Shown piece by piece: positions 7,125 to 14,820 of a DNA stretch of 32,697 nucleotides. Numbering within the stretch: position 1 is the stretch's first letter; each line of letters begins with the position of its first letter. Under the pieces are notes generated by a model. The model was not told where the DNA came from, ran no database searches, and saw only the letters and a program-made list of their open reading frames with translations. Origin of the DNA: a virus; the IMG/VR virus record IMGVR_UViG_3300025879_001431, positions 1 to 32,697 of that record. One strand, 5' to 3'. The translations under genes were made by a program, and so were the position numbers.

Positions 7125-8423
7125 ATGGACGCAAACTTAAAAAAGAAATTACTATTGGTTTTTGATTACCTGAAAGTAAATGGGTGTAATTACGCAGAAA
7201 AAGAAGGTGACTTCTACTCTATGAACTTTCACGACCAAAGTAATCAATGGTTTTGCGTTTCACAACGTAATCAAAATAGAGGTAACGTCCGACTACCATT
7301 AGATATCACCCAAGAATTGGAAGTACTCATCAACAACCACGAAAATGAATTTGATAGTTTTGGGGAAGACCCTTACGGTTTTGAACTAAGACTTTATCCC
7401 GATTCAAAAACTATATCAATCCTTGAACTTTATACTGAATACCTTACTGAAGATACACAAACAGTAATAGTAGACACTGAAGATGAACCAGAAGTAAAAC
7501 AAATCATTGACCACTATTGTAAAAAAGAAGAAATCTGTAGAGGTAACATCACATTCCAATTTCATGGTGGTGGTGACTCAGGATATATCGAAGATGGTGG
7601 TAATTCAGATTTTAATGGAGAAACCAAACTATATGGACCAGCTGAAGATATGTTCTACAGAATGTTGAGAGACTTTCCTGGTTGGGAAATCAATGAAGGT
7701 TCTCAAGGTCAATGTATTATTGATATGGACTTAGAACAAGTGCAGTTGGACTTCAATGAAAACTACGAAGAACAAAAAGAAGATGAGATTTGGTCCATGT
7801 CTTTGGAAGAAGGTATCAATGAAGATAGAGAGAAAGTACCATCAACACCAGGTAGCGTAGACGATGAAAATGAAGACATAATACTTTCCTCAGTAAAGAA
7901 ACTACTTCAAACATTATACTTTAATGGGTTAGATGTCTCATATAATTTATATAGAATGCCACATCATGATAAAGATTATATCAGTTTAGATATCGATATC
8001 GATGTAAGTAGAATTATGTCCAGACACGAAAATTTTGATGAAAAGTACATTGATGTAGTTTTCGATTTAGAAAGTGTTATTGATACCGTTGAAAAGTATT
8101 TAGGTTTAAGTAACCAAATTTACATCGGTATTAATTATATCAACCACGACTTCCTTGATAATGAAGCTCTCGACGCAACAAAAGAACTAAAACAAGAATT
8201 AAAAAAGAGAGATTTTACCACAGAACAAGTCAATCATGCGTTGATTAACGTTCATTATCGTGAAGATGACTATCCAGGTTTAACAGTAGAAGCACTTGGA
8301 CAAGATATTCCTGATGAAAGAATAGAACTATTTGAAGATACGGTTTGGGATATTGTTAAGAAATACGAACACCTGATGGAACTTATAAGTGAAAGAGAAT
8401 TGGATTGGTGGATTAACTATTAA
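7125..8423 (+). CDS. Acidic hypothetical protein with a GGGDSGYIED motif
   Basis: A protein of 432 aa, strongly acidic. Two blocks are visible. The first (about 1-215) holds the segment FHGGGDSGYIED (about 147-158), resembling the G-x-GDSG-x-I/E motif of small phage/plasmid families such as DUF6878, followed by FPGWEINEGSQG. An acidic linker (about 215-250) leads to a second alpha/beta block ending WWINY. No function is recognised. The gene ends in a 4-nt tail-to-tail overlap with the next minus-strand gene. Confidence 0.8.
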   Translation: MDANLKKKLLLVFDYLKVNGCNYAEKEGDFYSMNFHDQSNQWFCVSQRNQNRGNVRLPLDITQELEVLINNHENEFDSFGEDPYGFELRLYPDSKTISILELYTEYLTEDTQTVIVDTEDEPEVKQIIDHYCKKEEICRGNITFQFHGGGDSGYIEDGGNSDFNGETKLYGPAEDMFYRMLRDFPGWEINEGSQGQCIIDMDLEQVQLDFNENYEEQKEDEIWSMSLEEGINEDREKVPSTPGSVDDENEDIILSSVKKLLQTLYFNGLDVSYNLYRMPHHDKDYISLDIDIDVSRIMSRHENFDEKYIDVVFDLESVIDTVEKYLGLSNQIYIGINYINHDFLDNEALDATKELKQELKKRDFTTEQVNHALINVHYREDDYPGLTVEALGQDIPDERIELFEDTVWDIVKKYEHLMELISERELDWWINY

Positions 8424-9211
8424 TTCTTTTCTTCCTCTTTTCTTTGGATGTGTTCACCATTATTTCTGATGAACTCATAAAAATAATCAACATACTTTTC
8501 TCTTTTTGGGAATTTCATTCTCAAACTCAAATATGTTCTCAATAAGTTATTGTCTTTGAATCCATTCCACATCTTTTCAAAGATATCAGAATGTAAGGCG
8601 AATGGTTCAACTTCATAACCATCATATTGTTCGTTCAACCCGTAACTTTCAACCAATTGGTCCACTTTCTCATTACCAGGATGTACATCTTCAAAATTAA
8701 CACCAGTAAGTGGATATACTTTTTCATACAACCAATCTCTAATCAAATCCTGAACTTCATAACCAATCTCATAGATATCGTCTTCAGTAATCGGGTTGTC
8801 TTCAGTGTTGTAATTCGCATTCAACTCATCAATATCTGAATAGTTATACAAATCACCTAACTCATATTCGTGACCATTACCACCAATGACTTCAACGGTA
8901 GATTTTGGGTCAACAGCAACATCAATATTATCAATATACCAAAGATTATTATCATAAACATCGGGTTCATCAGACCCTTTAGTTATGTCCCAATTCTTTA
9001 TAAAGACATTCATATCATAACCACCTGAAGAAATGTTGATTACGTTCTTGGTCTTTTCTTTCATAATCTCATCAATACCCTCAATACCCAACTTATTTGC
9101 AAGTCTAAGTTCTGCTTGAGTCTCCGTTTCTCGGTTAAAGCCAAAATACTTCATTACATGATTATCTAACTTATCACCAACAACCTGAAAATATTTATCG
9201 ATTATATCCAT
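8420..9211 (-). CDS. Acidic hypothetical protein
   Basis: A protein of 263 aa with no signal peptide or membrane helix, rich in Asp, Glu, Asn and Tyr. Segments such as KSTVEVIGGNGHEYELGDLY and IYEIGYEVQDLIRDWLYEKV suggest a compact alpha/beta fold. No family is recognised. TATTTATT on the coding strand lies 3 nt before the ATG. It shares style with the acidic proteins at 7125, 22748 and 25297. Confidence 0.75.
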   Translation of the reverse strand: MDIIDKYFQVVGDKLDNHVMKYFGFNRETETQAELRLANKLGIEGIDEIMKEKTKNVINISSGGYDMNVFIKNWDITKGSDEPDVYDNNLWYIDNIDVAVDPKSTVEVIGGNGHEYELGDLYNYSDIDELNANYNTEDNPITEDDIYEIGYEVQDLIRDWLYEKVYPLTGVNFEDVHPGNEKVDQLVESYGLNEQYDGYEVEPFALHSDIFEKMWNGFKDNNLLRTYLSLRMKFPKREKYVDYFYEFIRNNGEHIQRKEEEKN

Positions 9212-9235
9212 ACTAATAAATACTTCATATTATTA

Positions 9236-9538
9236 TTATATACACTCGGTCTTACTAATATCTTTACTCAGACTAACATGAATATGATTCACACCAAGAT
9301 AGTGACATTTATCATTCATCTCTTTCCATAAATGTTCGTTGAGGACCCTATTCGCCACTGTTACCTTCGTCTTTGGTGTTTGTCTGTTGAACTTCACCAC
9401 CGTACTTAATCTCGGTGAACCCTCAAAGTCCCAAGTCATCACACTTTCATAGGTAATATCATAGATAATCTTCTCCTCTCCAAACTCATAAGTGAGGGTG
9501 GAAAAGACCTCAGGAATAATCTTATTTATTGGGTTCAT
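9236..9538 (-). CDS. Hypothetical protein, 100 aa
   Basis: Soluble and predicted mostly beta-stranded in its first two thirds (KIIYDITYESVMTWDFEGSP). No family is recognised. It begins MNPINKIIPEVFSTLTYEFG and is divergent from the gene at 9566 across 27 nt containing TATTTATA/TATAAATA, which could serve both directions. It ends 24 nt before the next minus-strand gene's start at 9211. Confidence 0.7.
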   Translation of the reverse strand: MNPINKIIPEVFSTLTYEFGEEKIIYDITYESVMTWDFEGSPRLSTVVKFNRQTPKTKVTVANRVLNEHLWKEMNDKCHYLGVNHIHVSLSKDISKTECI

Positions 9539-9565
9539 AGTATTTATAATTAATACTTCAATTAT

Positions 9566-10453
9566 ATGAATACAGAAGAATTAAATAAAGGGAAAGGAAT
9601 TATAGTAAACCTATTAAATTCCATTTTTTCATCAGGTGATGGTTATCACATATCTTATGATTATGATGGAACCACATTCATCGTCGATTTTGTTAGTGAA
9701 GGTGATAAATTACCCGTTATAACCAAAAGACTTATAATGGAAACCGTATACTCAAACTTTAGTAAAGCCAGTCGATATTTTCCTGATGCATTGTATTTTT
9801 GGAAAAACTATGATTTTGTAGTTAACCATAACGGAAAAGAGTTGGAGGGTAATCCAATCAACGATGCCTTTATAAGTCAATCAATCACCGATTGTTTTGA
9901 CAATAGTTTAGAAAAAATACAATCTGATTCTGTAACATTTCCAACCACATTTATTAATGTTAATTCTAAAATGGGTAAATTTTTTATTACTACCGTTAAC
10001 ACTAAAGTAATGAAATCATCTATAGAACCTTCAGATAACTACATTTATTTTTTTACGAATATTGTACCTGATTATCTATTATTGTCTAATGGTAAAGGAG
10101 AATCAGTAAAGATAACTGCCGAGTCTTTAAGAGATTTCCACATGAATGGTGGTGAAGATGGTGAACCATACTATGAAACACCAGAGAAAATATTAGATGC
10201 ATTATTACGTTCAATAGCCTTTGCACAAACAGAACAATACGACACCACAGTCGCTGTTGATTTCTACGATTGTTTACGTAGTACAGGATGGATTTGGGAT
10301 GAAGGTATATATGAAGATTATTATCCTTTATATGAAGTCATATTTTACGGAATTAGTGATATGATTATCACCACCCATGGTATATATGGTGAAGCCAGCT
10401 CAGGTGACTTCGAAACCGTTGATAACTTATTCAACTTCCTCAATAGGAAATAA
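9566..10453 (+). CDS. Hypothetical protein, 295 aa
   Basis: Soluble, acidic and aromatic. The segment FHMNGGEDGEPYYETPEKIL (about 191-210) recalls the Gly/Asp-rich motif of the protein at 7125, so the two may be distant relatives. The last third (VAVDFYDCLRSTGWIWDEGI and onward) is rich in Tyr and Trp. No function is recognised. Its 3' end overlaps the minus-strand gene at 10427 by 27 nt, tail to tail. Confidence 0.75.
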   Translation: MNTEELNKGKGIIVNLLNSIFSSGDGYHISYDYDGTTFIVDFVSEGDKLPVITKRLIMETVYSNFSKASRYFPDALYFWKNYDFVVNHNGKELEGNPINDAFISQSITDCFDNSLEKIQSDSVTFPTTFINVNSKMGKFFITTVNTKVMKSSIEPSDNYIYFFTNIVPDYLLLSNGKGESVKITAESLRDFHMNGGEDGEPYYETPEKILDALLRSIAFAQTEQYDTTVAVDFYDCLRSTGWIWDEGIYEDYYPLYEVIFYGISDMIITTHGIYGEASSGDFETVDNLFNFLNRK

Positions 10454-10807
10454 TAAAGGAAACTCCTCAGTAATCATATTCAACGGAATCGTAACAGGTT
10501 CATCACTCTCAGTTAAGAAATCATAGAAATCCAAACTTCTTTTGTGACGAAAAAACTTCATCACATTCCCTGGCATATCATTGAAATCTTTACGGTATAA
10601 ATCTATCGCAGTAACCTTCTTTGACTTACCCCAAATGAAATCCACGTTCACGTTTCTTCCTACAGTAATTGGTACTATGGTGATGTCCTTGTCTTTGAAG
10701 TCCTCGTGAATGTGTTTGATAACCAAACGAGGTTTGGGACTGGAAGAGTATTGAATCACATACATTTCTCTTATAAATTCTATTAGACCTCCTTTTATGT
10801 CCCTCAT
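10427..10807 (-). CDS. Hypothetical protein, 126 aa
   Basis: A basic, soluble alpha/beta protein (MRDIKGGLIEFIREMYVIQY at the start). No family is recognised. It is the last gene of a minus-strand group from thyA through several small genes. A longer-looking antisense-style frame in the same place (10626-10817) is a shadow of this gene and is not listed. Confidence 0.7.
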   Translation of the reverse strand: MRDIKGGLIEFIREMYVIQYSSSPKPRLVIKHIHEDFKDKDITIVPITVGRNVNVDFIWGKSKKVTAIDLYRKDFNDMPGNVMKFFRHKRSLDFYDFLTESDEPVTIPLNMITEEFPLLFPIEEVE

Positions 10808-10816
10808 AAAAATACA

Positions 10817-10984
10817 TTAACCCGTTACAGTCTTTCTTAACTCTTTATATTTTTCTTTCCAATCGTAAACCTCATCTCGAGTATCCAATAACTCATTCAT
10901 CAGTTTTTCATTTTCTTTTTTTAATTCCTCCATTTTTACATTAACAGTCTGTAACTGCATCTTGTATAACTCAATATGGTCCAT
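10817..10984 (-). CDS. 55-aa coiled-coil peptide
   Basis: Found by direct reading: ATG at 10984, TAA at 10817. The peptide starts MDHIELYKMQLQTVNVKMEE and continues as a charged heptad pattern (ELKKENEKLMNELLDTRDEV), predicting one coiled coil. It starts 3 nt after the stop of the preceding 44-aa gene and ends 9 nt before the next gene, so it fits a tight operon. No function is known. Confidence 0.65.
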   Translation of the reverse strand: MDHIELYKMQLQTVNVKMEELKKENEKLMNELLDTRDEVYDWKEKYKELRKTVTG

Positions 10985-10987
10985 AAT

Positions 10988-11122
10988 TTATTTTTGTCTA
11001 TTCATGTATATTAGTAATGTAAGTCCTATCATAAACCATGGTAATATATTTTGTACCATGTCACTACGAATGAGTCTCATCACTTTATGTTTTAATGTTT
11101 TCATTACTTCTCTCTTTTTCAT
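10988..11122 (-). CDS. 44-aa single-helix membrane peptide
   Basis: Found by direct reading: ATG at 11122, TAA at 10988. A basic N-terminus (MKKREVMKTLKHKVMRLIRS) is followed by one hydrophobic helix (NILPWFMIGLTLLIYM). This resembles small phage membrane proteins such as holin-like or inhibitory peptides, but nothing specific supports that. It ends 3 nt before the 55-aa gene. Confidence 0.6.
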   Translation of the reverse strand: MKKREVMKTLKHKVMRLIRSDMVQNILPWFMIGLTLLIYMNRQK

Positions 11123-11142
11123 ATTAATTGGATAGGGGTGAT

Positions 11143-11376
11143 TTAATTGTTGGGTGTGATGGTTACTTTATATTTCAATGTTCTGCCATTAATATTCATA
11201 ACACCAAACACAACAGAATTATCTTCTGGGTTAATCATAGTAGGTGTTATCATATAACCCTCTATATTATCTAATGTTTGTTTTACCTGATTAACTAAAT
11301 CAACAGGTATTTTAGTCTCAATTTCTGATTTTTCAAATGTTTCTGGATTGTAGTAATCCGTTTTGTAATTTTCCAT
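11143..11376 (-). CDS. Hypothetical protein, 77 aa
   Basis: Small and soluble, with an alternating pattern in its second half (NSVVFGVMNINGRTLKYKVT) that predicts beta strands. No family is recognised. It sits 21 nt downstream of thyA on the same strand and is likely co-transcribed. Confidence 0.7.
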   Translation of the reverse strand: MENYKTDYYNPETFEKSEIETKIPVDLVNQVKQTLDNIEGYMITPTMINPEDNSVVFGVMNINGRTLKYKVTITPNN

Positions 11377-11397
11377 AACTTATATATTTTATATTTT

Positions 11398-12390
11398 TTA
11401 ATTCGATAACGGTGCTTTTATTGTTGGGTGTGATTTATAACCTTTAATCTCATAGTCAAACTCACCGTTTATTGTATCTACATTCGATAACTCAATCGTT
11501 GGTAAGTCATAGGATTGTCTACCACATTGCTCATTAGCTTGGTCAATGTGATTTTTATATAGATGAGTATCACCTAAGTTACCAATAAGTTCACCAGGAA
11601 TCATATTACACTCCTCAGCTAATAACATTAATAAAGTCCCATAACTAGCAATGTTAAATGGAAGCCCGAGAAAAGTATCTACGCTTCTTTGATTCCACAT
11701 TAAAGAGATTGCTCTGTATTTCCCAGGATTAACAATCTTTTCTTCTCTAGTAGTTAATCGTGTATAAACTTGGAATCCATAGTGACATGGTGGGAGTGTC
11801 ATTTGGTCCAACTCACCAACATTCCACGCATTAACCATCAATCGTCTTGAGTCTGGATTTGTTTTAAGGTCGTTGATTAGATTTTTGATTTGGTCAATAT
11901 ACTTAGTACCATTCACATATGTATCTTCACCTGATAATGGGTCTTTGAGAGTAGTTTTAATAATCGATTCAGTTTTCCATTCTCTCCATTGTTTTCCATA
12001 GATTGGTCCTAACTCTCCCCAATCTCTAGCAAAAGCTTCATTAGTTTTAATTAACTCAATAAATTGTTCTTGAGTATATCGAGGACCATGCCAACCGGGA
12101 ACAAATTGTTCTGCGTACTTCTTATAAGCATCACCATTCCAAATATTACAGCCATTATCAACTAAGTACTTGATGTTGGTATCTCCTTTAAGAAACCACT
12201 TCAATTCAGTCATCATAGTTTTGACTGCCATCTTCTTTGTGGTTAATAGTGGAAACCCGTCTTTCATATCATGTCGAATCTGGCGACCAAATACTGAGAT
12301 AGTTCCTGTACCTGTACGGTCATCTTTCTCGACACCATTTGTCATAATGTCTTTTAATAGTTCGATATAGTCCCTGTCTAATTTATTCAT
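11398..12390 (-). CDS. thyA: Thymidylate synthase
   Basis: A protein of 330 aa, the ThyA family of folate-dependent enzymes that methylate dUMP to dTMP. Visible hallmarks are the N-terminal DDRTGTGTISVFGRQIRHDM, SRRLMVNAWN (181-190), the catalytic Cys202 in LPPCHYGFQVY, the dUMP-binding RSVDTFLGLPFNIASYG, and GDTHLYKNH. It is longer than E. coli ThyA (264 aa), with an insertion around 100-165 as in many phage and low-GC versions. The gene overlaps the upstream 69-aa gene by 8 nt. Phages use it to secure dTTP for replication. Confidence 0.97.
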   Translation of the reverse strand: MNKLDRDYIELLKDIMTNGVEKDDRTGTGTISVFGRQIRHDMKDGFPLLTTKKMAVKTMMTELKWFLKGDTNIKYLVDNGCNIWNGDAYKKYAEQFVPGWHGPRYTQEQFIELIKTNEAFARDWGELGPIYGKQWREWKTESIIKTTLKDPLSGEDTYVNGTKYIDQIKNLINDLKTNPDSRRLMVNAWNVGELDQMTLPPCHYGFQVYTRLTTREEKIVNPGKYRAISLMWNQRSVDTFLGLPFNIASYGTLLMLLAEECNMIPGELIGNLGDTHLYKNHIDQANEQCGRQSYDLPTIELSNVDTINGEFDYEIKGYKSHPTIKAPLSN

Positions 12391-12592
12391 GTGTATATAC
12401 TATCATAGTATTATTGATAGGAAATCTATAGATAGGTGCGTTTTTTTCATTTGATTGTCTTTGGAGGACTTCGTAATATCCATTATAGTCTTTAATAGTC
12501 ATCACGTTTTCTTTAGTTTCTGATGGTCCACTACCATCACTGAACACAACCGACATTGTGTGTTCTTTTGTGTTAAATCTCAGTACATTCAT
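12383..12592 (-). CDS. Hypothetical protein, 69 aa
   Basis: A small soluble protein (MNVLRFNTKEHTMSVVFSDG at the start) with mixed strands and a conserved-looking SDGSGPSETKENVM stretch. It overlaps thyA by 8 nt, so the two are probably translated together. No family is recognised. An internal Met at residue 13 is a possible alternative start. Confidence 0.65.
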   Translation of the reverse strand: MNVLRFNTKEHTMSVVFSDGSGPSETKENVMTIKDYNGYYEVLQRQSNEKNAPIYRFPINNTMIVYTHE

Positions 12593-12624
12593 TTGTTATT
12601 GTAATTATAAGGTTATAGGGCAAT

Positions 12625-12656
12625 AAAAAACCCCTTCGTCTATTATAACAAAGGGG
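12625..12656 (-). terminator. Rho-independent terminator
   Basis: On the minus strand CCCCTTTG and CGAAGGGG form a stem around an AT-rich loop, followed by six T. It lies 25 nt after the stop of the gene at 12681. Confidence 0.85.
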
Positions 12657-12680
12657 TCTTTAAAAATCAACTATTTAGTA

Positions 12681-12977
12681 CTATTTCCCAATCACTAAAT
12701 CGGAATAGTCTAATTTACCCATACCTTTCATGTTTTCCTCAACCTCATCATACATATAAGCCTTAACTACGGCAACTACGCCCTGTTCAGCTTGTGCTAA
12801 TTTACTTTCCATCCAATCTTCAATTTCTTCACCATCTTCCATTATTTCCCACATTTTGTAGGCTAATGTTGCAATGGTAAATAGTTGTTGTTTAGCCATG
12901 TAAGAACCATCTTTATTTTCCGTTAAAGATGCTGTAAGTTTTTTTAATTGTTCTTCTGTTAAAATAATTTGTGCCAT
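12681..12977 (-). CDS. Hypothetical protein, 98 aa
   Basis: An all-helical acidic protein with the pattern EEQLKKLTASLTENKDGSYM, then WMESKLAQAEQGVVAVVKAY. It has no membrane helix. This kind of short helical protein is common in T4-like and flavobacterial phages, but I recognise no named family. TATTTATA lies 17 nt upstream of the ATG. It is a single-gene transcript ending at the terminator at 12625-12656. Confidence 0.7.
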   Translation of the reverse strand: MAQIILTEEQLKKLTASLTENKDGSYMAKQQLFTIATLAYKMWEIMEDGEEIEDWMESKLAQAEQGVVAVVKAYMYDEVEENMKGMGKLDYSDLVIGK

Positions 12978-13028
12978 ATTATGTTTGATTTGTATATAAA
13001 TATCGTTTAATTAATAATAAGCTGGATT

Positions 13029-13526
13029 TTAATAAGTGTATGGGTTTTTAGGTGTTCCGTTAACCTTAAATGTCCAATGTAAATGTGGCCCTGTAGATGT
13101 TCCCGCACCTGGCTCATTTACTTTACCACCAGTATAACCGATTATATCACCTTTTTTGACCTCATTACCTTGAGTCACTTCACGAGACCTTAAATGACAG
13201 AAACCTGAGTGTAATTTATTTCCATTTCCATCCTTACCTTTGATGATGATACCATTACCACATGCACCTCTAACACCGCTGACTTCACTAACCTTTCCGT
13301 CATGTGGTGCGAAAATAGCAGTACCTACCGTAACTGGTATATCACAAGCATCGTGATATCCACCATTACCACTATTATATCTCTGCCTAAACTCATGGTA
13401 GTTATTACACCGACCTGGACTCTTTAAAGGTGAACCAATTTTAGTTGAACTCCACGAATGTCCCTCAGTTAGAAGTACATCTGTCTGTTCTGAAATCACA
13501 CCTTTAAGAATGTTTATAAAATCCAT
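13029..13526 (-). CDS. M23-family metallopeptidase (peptidoglycan endopeptidase)
   Basis: The frame is open back to a GTG at 13541, but the ATG at 13526 (165 aa, MDFINILKGVISEQ) is the better start: TATTTATA lies 3 nt before it. Zinc motifs of M23/LytM peptidases are present: YHDACDIPV (the H-x3-D pair), FAPHDGKVSEV in the usual strand, and GPHLHW near the C-terminus. These enzymes cut peptide cross-links in peptidoglycan. The N-terminal DFINILKGVISEQTDVLLTE resembles a short cleavable leader with an L-x-E end rather than a secretion signal. As the only M23 complete in one frame here, it could serve in lysis or in the virion. Confidence 0.88.
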   Translation of the reverse strand: MDFINILKGVISEQTDVLLTEGHSWSSTKIGSPLKSPGRCNNYHEFRQRYNSGNGGYHDACDIPVTVGTAIFAPHDGKVSEVSGVRGACGNGIIIKGKDGNGNKLHSGFCHLRSREVTQGNEVKKGDIIGYTGGKVNEPGAGTSTGPHLHWTFKVNGTPKNPYTY

Positions 13527-13529
13527 ACA

Positions 13530-13537
13530 TATAAATA
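13530..13537 (-). promoter_or_regulatory. TATTTATA element before the M23 gene
   Basis: On the coding (minus) strand it lies 3 nt upstream of the ATG at 13526 and overlaps the alternative GTG-started reading, so it favours the ATG start. Confidence 0.4.
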
Positions 13538-13550
13538 TCACTAAATTAAA

Positions 13551-13628
13551 AAAGGTGGAGAATAATCTCCACCTTTAGGGCCGACATGGTTTTGTCCACG
13601 AGGTCGGCGACTCCACCACCCTTTCGGG
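13551..13628 (-). ncRNA. Three-hairpin 3' element or small RNA ending in a terminator
   Basis: Minus-strand order: CCC-GAAA-GGG (13628-13619), then GCCGAC...TGG/CCA...GTCGGC (13608-13580), then AAAGGTGGAG-ATTATT-CTCCACCTTT (13576-13551) followed by a T run. The last hairpin is a good terminator for the glutathione-peroxidase operon. GGTGGAG occurs twice (13617-13611 and 13573-13567), and both copies can pair with CTCCACC at 13560-13554, so the terminator stem has a competing partner. It could be a stable 3' UTR, an attenuator, or a released small RNA. Confidence 0.6.
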
Positions 13629-13659
13629 AAATAAATGATAATCCAATTCTTTCGTTAAA

Positions 13660-14274
13660 TCAAGATTCATCATTATCTTTTTTGACCATTTCACTAGGTT
13701 CGTCATATAAACCCATCTCTTGGTCCATTCTCATCATCTCTCTCAAGATTTCACCTCTTTCTTCTTTGGTAATAATAGGTGTCTTCACCCAACCCATTAC
13801 CTCTTCATCCAACAGACTCTCCTCAGAATACGATAAACCCCACATCTCACCATCCTCATCAATAAGATATTTGTAGAAGTTCCACTTCGCCTCGAAGTCA
13901 TGACCATATTGAGTTGAACCCTCATTGGTATATTGTAACCAATGCCATAACTCAGAGTCCTTTAGAACGACTTTATCCATTAAATAAACATTGGGGTAAT
14001 CTAACACACCATAACTGTCACAGAACATCTTAATCTCTTCATTCGTTCCTGGCTCTTGACCACCGAAATCATTGGAAGGGAACAACCAAATCGTAACCTC
14101 TTCTTTATAAACCACATCTAAGAACTCCTTTAAGTCCTTATAGTTAGTGTCGGTATACCCACACTCAGACGCTACATTAATAACTATATGTTTCGTATTC
14201 AACTCCTTAGGATGAACCATACTCCCATCCGAAGTAATATAAATCCTATCATTAAAATTTGTTATATCTTCCAT
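13660..14274 (-). CDS. Glutathione peroxidase-like thiol peroxidase
   Basis: A protein of 204 aa of the GPx/BtuE family, which reduces peroxides. Peroxidatic Cys38 lies in NVASECGYTD. Gln73 lies in FPSNDFGGQEPG, and Trp131-Asn132 in KWNFYKYL complete the catalytic set. Cys85 in EEIKMFCDSYGV matches the resolving cysteine of thioredoxin-dependent enzymes such as yeast Gpx3, while the cysteine normally in FPCNQFG is Ser67. It is therefore probably thioredoxin-linked. It is the third gene of a small operon (14731 to 13660), overlapping the preceding gene by 13 nt. The protein is somewhat longer than usual (about 160 aa), with an acidic C-terminal extension. A peroxidase would suit oxidative stress during infection. 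Confidence 0.9.
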   Translation of the reverse strand: MEDITNFNDRIYITSDGSMVHPKELNTKHIVINVASECGYTDTNYKDLKEFLDVVYKEEVTIWLFPSNDFGGQEPGTNEEIKMFCDSYGVLDYPNVYLMDKVVLKDSELWHWLQYTNEGSTQYGHDFEAKWNFYKYLIDEDGEMWGLSYSEESLLDEEVMGWVKTPIITKEERGEILREMMRMDQEMGLYDEPSEMVKKDNDES

Positions 14275-14456
14275 TTATTGAATAATTTTTCTATCTCTTT
14301 ATTGAACTCATCATCAACCGTCCTACATTCCTTAATACCATAAGCGTTACCATCCGTAGTGTAAATAACTACATCGTCATCAAACCTTTCAATTTCTTGA
14401 ATAATCTTAATCGCCTTATCTGAAGGGATTACAACCGAACCACCAACTTTATACAT
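14262..14456 (-). CDS. Hypothetical protein, 64 aa
   Basis: A small soluble protein, MYKVGGSVVIPSDKAIKIIQ at the start, with an alpha/beta pattern including DDVVIYTTDGNAYGIKECRT. No family is recognised. It starts within TAATG at the end of the preceding gene (1-nt overlap) and overlaps the peroxidase start by 13 nt, so translational coupling is likely. Confidence 0.7.
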   Translation of the reverse strand: MYKVGGSVVIPSDKAIKIIQEIERFDDDVVIYTTDGNAYGIKECRTVDDEFNKEIEKLFNKWKI

Positions 14457-14731
14457 TAGTCCTCCATCTTAGATTTATGAACTGCATATTGACCCAACGT
14501 TAATTCCTCCTGTGGTGTGACGTTACCCAAAATGATTGACTGACGTAGTAAGTCATGCGGAATATTAACTAAAAAATCACGTCCGTTGAAGAACGATAAG
14601 TCCTGTTTCATTTCCACACAAGAGTGTACCATCTGAAGGAACAACTTGAACTGAACCTCGTCAGCGTAGTTATCATTTAATAGTTGACCAAATTGTGGGT
14701 GAATGATTTTTATGTTTCTATCTAATACCAT
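14456..14731 (-). CDS. Hypothetical protein, 91 aa
   Basis: Soluble and helical, with the segments KIIHPQFGQLLNDNYADEVQ and LTLGQYAVHKSKMED. No family is recognised. It is the first gene of the peroxidase operon and stands behind a good Bacteroidetes-type promoter (14752-14782), so it is probably read by the host RNA polymerase. Confidence 0.7.
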   Translation of the reverse strand: MVLDRNIKIIHPQFGQLLNDNYADEVQFKLFLQMVHSCVEMKQDLSFFNGRDFLVNIPHDLLRQSIILGNVTPQEELTLGQYAVHKSKMED

Positions 14732-14751
14732 AGTTAATTTCTTTTGTTATA

Positions 14752-14782
14752 CAAATATAAACAAAATATCTGATTACCACAA
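14752..14782 (-). promoter_or_regulatory. Bacteroidetes-type promoter of the peroxidase operon
   Basis: On the minus strand TTG (14782-14780), a 20-nt spacer, then TATATTTG (14759-14752), matching the Bacteroidetes consensus TTG...TAnnTTTG at -33/-7. It lies just past the terminator of the long RNA and 20 nt before the ATG at 14731. Confidence 0.75.
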
Positions 14783-14792
14783 GTATGAGCAT

Positions 14793-14820
14793 AAAAAAAC
14801 CTCAGAGGGCTACTCTGAGG
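14793..14820 (-). terminator. Terminator of the long structured RNA
   Basis: On the minus strand CCTCAGAG-TAGCC-CTCTGAGG, an 8-bp perfect stem, is followed by seven T. It is the only strong terminator at the 3' end of the 0.9-kb non-coding block. Confidence 0.92.

Noticed and set aside
13527-13541. GTG start of the M23 gene at 13541
   Set aside because: It would run through the TATTTATA element; the ATG at 13526 lies 3 nt after that element.
13580-13628. tRNA gene in the GC-richer patch after the peroxidase gene
   Set aside because: The hairpins do not form a cloverleaf and there is no anticodon arm or T-loop consensus.
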